NCBI RefSeq assembly: GCF_030272615.1
Contig: NC_081410.1
Span: forward strand, 128,331,640 to 128,395,639
From: Cryptomeria japonica
Taxonomy: Eukaryota; Streptophyta; Pinopsida; Cupressales; Cupressaceae
Direction of reading: 5' to 3'
DNA length: 64,000 bases
A program made the position numbers and the translations under genes. The notes under the pieces were generated by a model that was not told the origin of the DNA, searched no databases, and saw only the letters and a list, made by a program, of their open reading frames with translations. This document shows, piece after piece, positions 59,402 through 64,000 of the stretch. Each line of letters starts with the position of its first letter. Within the stretch, counting starts at the first letter, position 1.

Positions 59402-59904
59402 AAGGTTAATTCCTAAACTGGGGTTTGAATTAGGAAAACCCTAGTTTCCAACCTATTTACCTTCTCTAGTGTGTGTAGGATTAGGTACAGAGCTACGATC
59501 TTTAGAATTGGCTTTATTTACATCGACAAATCAATTCCCCATTGGAGTACAAAAAGTGCAGAGGACTAGAGCGACCGTCACTACGGTCCCAACAAATCAG
59601 GATATCCTTCTGGGAATAGGTCTGAATACTCTTACAATATTCAGATCCATGTTTATGGTTCAATTCGGTCACAGTAGCTTATTGTACATCAATTCCAACA
59701 CATTTACCCTAATTTCAGTATTTTTACAATTCAACTTAAAAGAGGGCAATCCAATCCAATAGAATTCTCAGCCCTTATTCTTGTTGGTTTGTGGCTAGAT
59801 CTATTGGGTTTACCTTCCCTTTTCAATGTGTTGGCCCCCAAGCAAAAGTTAGTGGTTTTCATCCTTCTATGGTGAAAACCCTAATTTTTTACCATCACAA
59901 TGAT

Positions 59905-60984
59905 ATGTTGATGCTTATGACTGGTTATTATATGTAAAACACATACATAATACTAAATTATTTTTGTATTCTAAATGATTATTAAAGATATCCATGATAA
60001 AAAAATGAGGAATTACAAGTAGGGGAATGGTGTTGGGGTCACCTTCTAGGCACACCACCTCATTGTATAAGACTGAGGAGTCCCATGAGGCCAAAGGGGT
60101 ATAGAAGGTGTTCCCTTTGGGCCTATGAAGGATAGAATTTCTAGACACCCTATTGTGATGGCTCTCATGCTCTCTATCATGGTGAATCACTTGTGAATGA
60201 ATGTGTTAATCACGTTAATTATGAATGAAAATAGTCTCAAAAAACTATTCAGCTGTGCTCAGATAGAAATGTTTTATTGGAATCATGTTCAAATCTTTAA
60301 GATGCTTATGCACACTATATTTCAAATTAAGTGAATTACCAAGTCAAAATTTATGACCTATGAAAATACTTGCACGACCTTTGGAGAGTATCTATTGAAA
60401 ACAATAATTAAATACATAACTTTTTATAGACATCACATAGGCATAATTGATTGACCCCTAGAATAATTGTAAAGGCATCTTTTCTTTCGTAATTCTTGAG
60501 GGCTCATATCTCCAAGTATAGATCTTTATTTAGGAGTGAACAACTCACATGGAGTGAAAAACTAGGAGAGTGTGCAATAAGTGATTCCAAATATAATTGT
60601 AACCACCACCATTGTGCCCCACCTTATTTATGAATGCATATGAAAACTAATGCTAACATTATCAAAGAATATTAACTATAATCTATTTTACAATTACACC
60701 CTAGGAATCTAAGGATACTTTCCAAGAGTGATGGAGATACATAGGATTGCAAGGTAAATGACACTTTAATCCTAAATTTACACTAAACCTTGTTCTAAAG
60801 GATGGAAATTGACTCTCACTAAAGGAAACTGATTTCCTTTGATATTATTTTCACCAATTATTCTATGATTAATAAGAAGGTTTAAGTCTATTTAAAATTA
60901 TAACAATTGTTATTTTCTATAAATATGGTTTTTAAATGAAAATATAACACTAACTAACTAAGATAATCAAGTGGTGCTCCCTTT
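59905..60984. other. No gene recognised
   Basis: A 91-codon minus-strand open frame (59915-60190) has no domain I recognise. The remainder is AT-rich. It ends at a LINE RNase H piece. Confidence 0.5.
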
Positions 60985-61288
60985 TGGGTAGGTCTAGACC
61001 AATCACTATATTGAAGCTATGGTGGTTGACATTGGGTTGAAGCTTGCTCAATCCAATGGTTTTACAAAAACTTGGTTGGAGGAGGACTCTTTGAATATCA
61101 TCCAATGCCTCCAGAATTATTTCAAACCTAGTTGGTCAATTGAAGCTTTGATCTTAGAATCCCATAATATTATCAATTCTTTTGATGAATTTTATATTTC
61201 ACATATTTGCCATGAGGGTAATAAGTTAGTAGACTTGTTTGCTAAAGTTGGCATGTTTAGGCAATTGAGATAGAAATGGGACTCCCAC
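60985..61288 (+). mobile_element. LINE RNase H fragment
   Basis: Reads NHYIEAMVVDIGLKLAQSNG, KTWLEEDSLNIIQCL and ISHICHEGNKLVDLFAKVG, the central and C-terminal RNase H blocks of plant L1-like LINEs, with the Asp of EEDS and the final Asp of LVDLFA kept. The first block is not seen, so the piece is 5'-truncated. It is cut at the right by the copia solo LTR. No poly(A) tail is identified downstream. Confidence 0.75.
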
Positions 61289-62136
61289 TGTTGGCAATTG
61301 ACACTCATCTGGTGACTTTCGGTAGTTTCTTATTGGTCTAGGGTTGTCATTGATGGAAACTCTTCTTGGAGATTCTATTTGACGGTCATGATCTCTCTTA
61401 TCTAGAAACAAGAGTTAACCGGTAAGCAATTAGCTGGTAATTTAGGGCTATCTCAGTAATGTTTTGGTCCAGAAATATTTCTGATGATTGTGGTAATTTT
61501 GGTGGTCAATTTTGTGTTCTCAGTGAATGGGAAGATCCTTAGGAAGTGTGTGATCATACTCTTTTGGTCTGGTGCTATGTTTTGTTAAAGATTGAAGCCG
61601 ACTTGAAGCTACACATTACACTTCTTGAAGCCAACTTGAAGGAGATTAATTTTGTTAAGATCAGATATATAAGATCGAATTGGTGATTAGCTTTTGGTGT
61701 AATACAATTGTGGCAATCAGTTTTGATGTGATTGAGAACAGTTTCACATGCGCATTTGGTTCACAGATAATTTGGTAGCTGATTGAGATAGAAATAGGGT
61801 ATTTGTAGGGCAAGGACAGTCAGAGATCTAGTGCTTAACCACAAATCATTCATGCATTGTTAGATGCTACTTCAGAGTTCATTTTATTGCATTTCCTAAT
61901 TGTAATCAAATTGTAAGTCAATGAGACTTCCCTGAAGGTTGTAGCCTTTTGGGTCATTGTATTTCCCTTTCCGGGTTTCCACGTAAAAATTCCAGCATTG
62001 TGGATCTGTGGTTTATTTATTGCTTGTTTATGTTCTTTTCTATTATGCATTGCTAATCAGTGGATAAAGAATAAGTGTATGGATTTGAGATCACTTATCC
62101 CCCCCCCCCCCCTCTCAGTGATCCTTGATTCTAACA
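61289..62136 (+). mobile_element. Ty1/copia solo LTR in the LINE fragment
   Basis: Starts TGTTGGCAATTGACAC, ends GATTCTAACA, 848 bp. The perfect duplication CCCAC lies at 61284-61288 and 62137-62141. The 3' end has a C-tract followed by TCTCAGTGATCC, as in copia LTRs. Confidence 0.92.
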
Positions 62137-62439
62137 CCCACAACCCCCTTTCCTTGGAAGCTTCTAATATCATCTACCATGATTTTCAATATAGTTGTAT
62201 GTGAGTTTTCTTACATTGTTATTATGACATGTAATAATTCCTCACACTTTTTGGGTTATTTTTGTGTTATTATCTTCTTGGTGTTGTAGTGTAGAGTGTT
62301 TTTTGTGGCTTTTCTTTGGTGGGCCTTCGAAAATGAGAATTGGGACTAGGGTAATTTATGGTTGCTACAGTATTGGAGAATGAGTGGGGACATGAATTGT
62401 GTGGAGCCAGGCTCCTACAAAGGTTTTAAGTGGAAAAAT

Positions 62440-63990
62440 ATTTCATGACAAATTATTGAGAGGGGTGGGTTGGTGACCTACATTTAGAGGCTTCATGGAC
62501 ATGATCCTTAGGTTTCCAACAAGTTTGTTCAAGATTGGAAGAATCTCTCCCTTATGGTATATGGAAAGGAAATTTTGATCTCTAAGGAATTCATCTCCCA
62601 TGTCTTTGGGATTTTGATGAATGGTGTTAAAGTGTTCAAAGATAGGTAAGGGGTGGATGCTACAATTTCTCAATTTCTTAAAGGCAAGGAGAATGACAAA
62701 CTTGGTAAGAAAACACTAAGGGGCTATGATAGGTCTTCTATCAATCCCATCTAGGATGATGTTGTAGATAATTTAATATAGTATACCACCCTTGATGGTA
62801 AGTACACAATATATGACATCCATTTTATTCTATTTAATCATTTCAAACACAAAATGTTGCTTTTCTTTCCTTTTTTTTTGCTATCCCTAGAGAAAGGGGT
62901 TAAAGACCATACGAAGAATTCTAAATTTCCTATTCTACACGAGGGGATAATTATGTTAATAATATAATATGTTATAGAATCCTCACCTAGAATTTCTAAG
63001 AAATCGCCTAAGAAAATTAAGAAACATATCCTTGTGAGGGTTCATTTTTCAGATTTGCCTATCGACACAAAGGATATGGAGATGGAGGATGAGGATTATG
63101 AGCAATAATGGGTGGAGTTAGAGGAGGATATCTCTATTCATATGTTTTTTCCCCCTCCTCTTGAGGCTAGTAAGGGTAAGAAGAAGAACTCTTGTAAGAG
63201 AAGGGAGCAGTCCCATACTTCCTAGAGTGATGGCTTGCATACTAGAGACATTTGAATATGCTGGTGAAAAGGTATCCCCCCATGGTGGAACAAATTAAGG
63301 TTGTTTAGGGTAAGAAGACAAAAATAGGGGATGTTCAATTAAGAGATAGTTCCAAAGGTAAAGCAAAGGTGGGTGACCATATGGGTGAGACTTCTTCTTT
63401 CCTTGGTAATTTGAGGAAGGGGCTAGGCACCACTGAGGTTGATAATACACAAACTCCTAACAATTTGCTGCAAAGGTAGGGTAATGTGCATACTGGTCTT
63501 TCAAAGTATTTATCATATCTTCATTCCAACGAGAAGAGGCTTGTGATGTCCTTGGCTTAGTGTTGGAAGGTTTATCTAGACAATTCAAGCTGGTGAAATT
63601 CTTTCTTGAAATTGATTAAATTAAGGTAAAAATTAGAGCCTTGAACATGAATATTATTAACATTACAAATGAGAATGTGAGGTATTCTCCTTCCTCTAAT
63701 GAGTTGAAAGATATTAAGTCTTCAATGGATGTGAAATATCTCATTTTAATATTGATTATGCTAACAATATAAAAGTTTTTGAGAAGAAGTTGAAGGAGGT
63801 CAACCAAAATCTTGAGACGATTTGCCAATTTAGTCACACCTTGAGATGATTTGCCAATTTAGTCAATGCTCCATCCATAATAGCATGAAGGGAATTAGGA
63901 TCCTGACCAATAAATTGTATGAGCTTAGAGAAGATCATGTGGTGGATACATTTAGAACTAAGACTCAAGATGAAGGCAAGTGCATGAAAG
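62440..63990 (+). pseudogene. Broken ORF of an unrecognised family
   Basis: On the plus strand a protein-like reading with several interruptions runs through WKNLSLMVYGKEILISKEF, WDDVVDNLI-YTTLDGKYT, HFILFNHFKHKMLLFFPFF and FPILHEGIIMLII, then a basic KKSPKKIKKH patch, an acidic DMEMEDEDYE stretch, Lys/Arg-rich sequence and a Lys/Glu-rich coiled-coil-like end near 63770. Segment order resembles the minus-strand cluster at 3493-5000. A 28-bp duplication (GATTTGCCAATTTAGTCA) lies near 63818-63865. It runs off the window edge. Function unknown. Confidence 0.4.
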
Positions 63991-64000
63991 GCAAGGGAAA

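Larger units (their letters stand above)
56622..59899 (+). mobile_element. Solo LTR (TGTAGCATCC family) containing two other solo LTRs
   Basis: Starts TGTAGCATCC, ends CATCACA. The perfect duplication ATGAT lies at 56617-56621 and 59900-59904. After removing the two inserts and their duplications it is about 1224 bp. Its first part holds the palindrome AGGGCGCTAGCGCCCT (56800-56815) and a GGTCCTC/GAGGACC hairpin (56847-56865). No internal region is present. Confidence 0.9.

Overview
This window looks like nuclear DNA of a large-genome seed plant, most likely a gymnosperm. It is AT-rich, almost wholly made of old nested retrotransposons (Ty3/gypsy of Tekay/Del-like, CRM-like and Tat-like types, Ty1/copia LTRs, L1-like LINEs), and holds one clear host gene. 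That gene is an intronless CC-type (ROXY class) glutaredoxin at 44620-45042, + strand. The species assignment is an inference; nothing here fixes it.

Layout. 1-3445: 3' non-coding end and 3' LTR start of a decayed Tat-like element, with a striking array of stem-loops whose arms differ but pair and whose loops are conserved, followed by a copia LTR end. 3493-5000 (-): broken ORF cluster of an unrecognised family; a possible relative is at 62440-63900 (+). 6010-12955 (+): an L1-like LINE interrupted by an antisense LINE (7225-9043, with target duplication) and by an LTR (9448-10709). 12956-14270: nothing recognised. 14271-38958 (-): a Tekay/Del-like element with LTRs of about 4.1 kb, used as a landing pad. 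Its left LTR holds a solo LTR (14496-15919). Its right LTR holds a whole, pol-less Tat-like element with a long gag ORF (TR-GAG type, 24349-31773) and a 4.7-kb insertion with about 80-bp inverted ends (32050-36763), which itself holds a copia solo LTR (33975-35668). 38959-41560: pieces of further LTR elements and an AC microsatellite. 41700-42413: short tandem duplications. 42830-45042: the host gene, with a GC-rich upstream block holding 13 TGACG cores, a TATA box and a 1.2-kb repeat-built leader. 45043-48050: AT-rich with a tandem array. 48051-54171 (-): a CRM-like element with two LTRs. 56622-59899: a solo LTR that contains two other solo LTRs, each of the three with its own 5-bp target duplication. 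60985-62136: LINE RNase H piece cut by a copia solo LTR. 62440-64000: broken unrecognised ORF.

The host gene is expected to encode a redox adaptor that binds TGA bZIP factors, and the block upstream is dense in the TGACG core those factors recognise. The rest is a fossil record. LTR-LTR divergence counted by eye is about 2.7% for the TR-GAG element and about 8-9% for the Tekay-like and CRM-like elements, which agrees with the nesting order. The most unusual signals are the stem-loop array at 1134-2068, a recurring GGACC...GTGCAC...GGTCC stem-loop in the LTR ends and leader of the Tat-like elements, a GC-rich hairpin at a fixed offset in three different LTR families, and the many solo LTRs, which is unexpected if this is a conifer.
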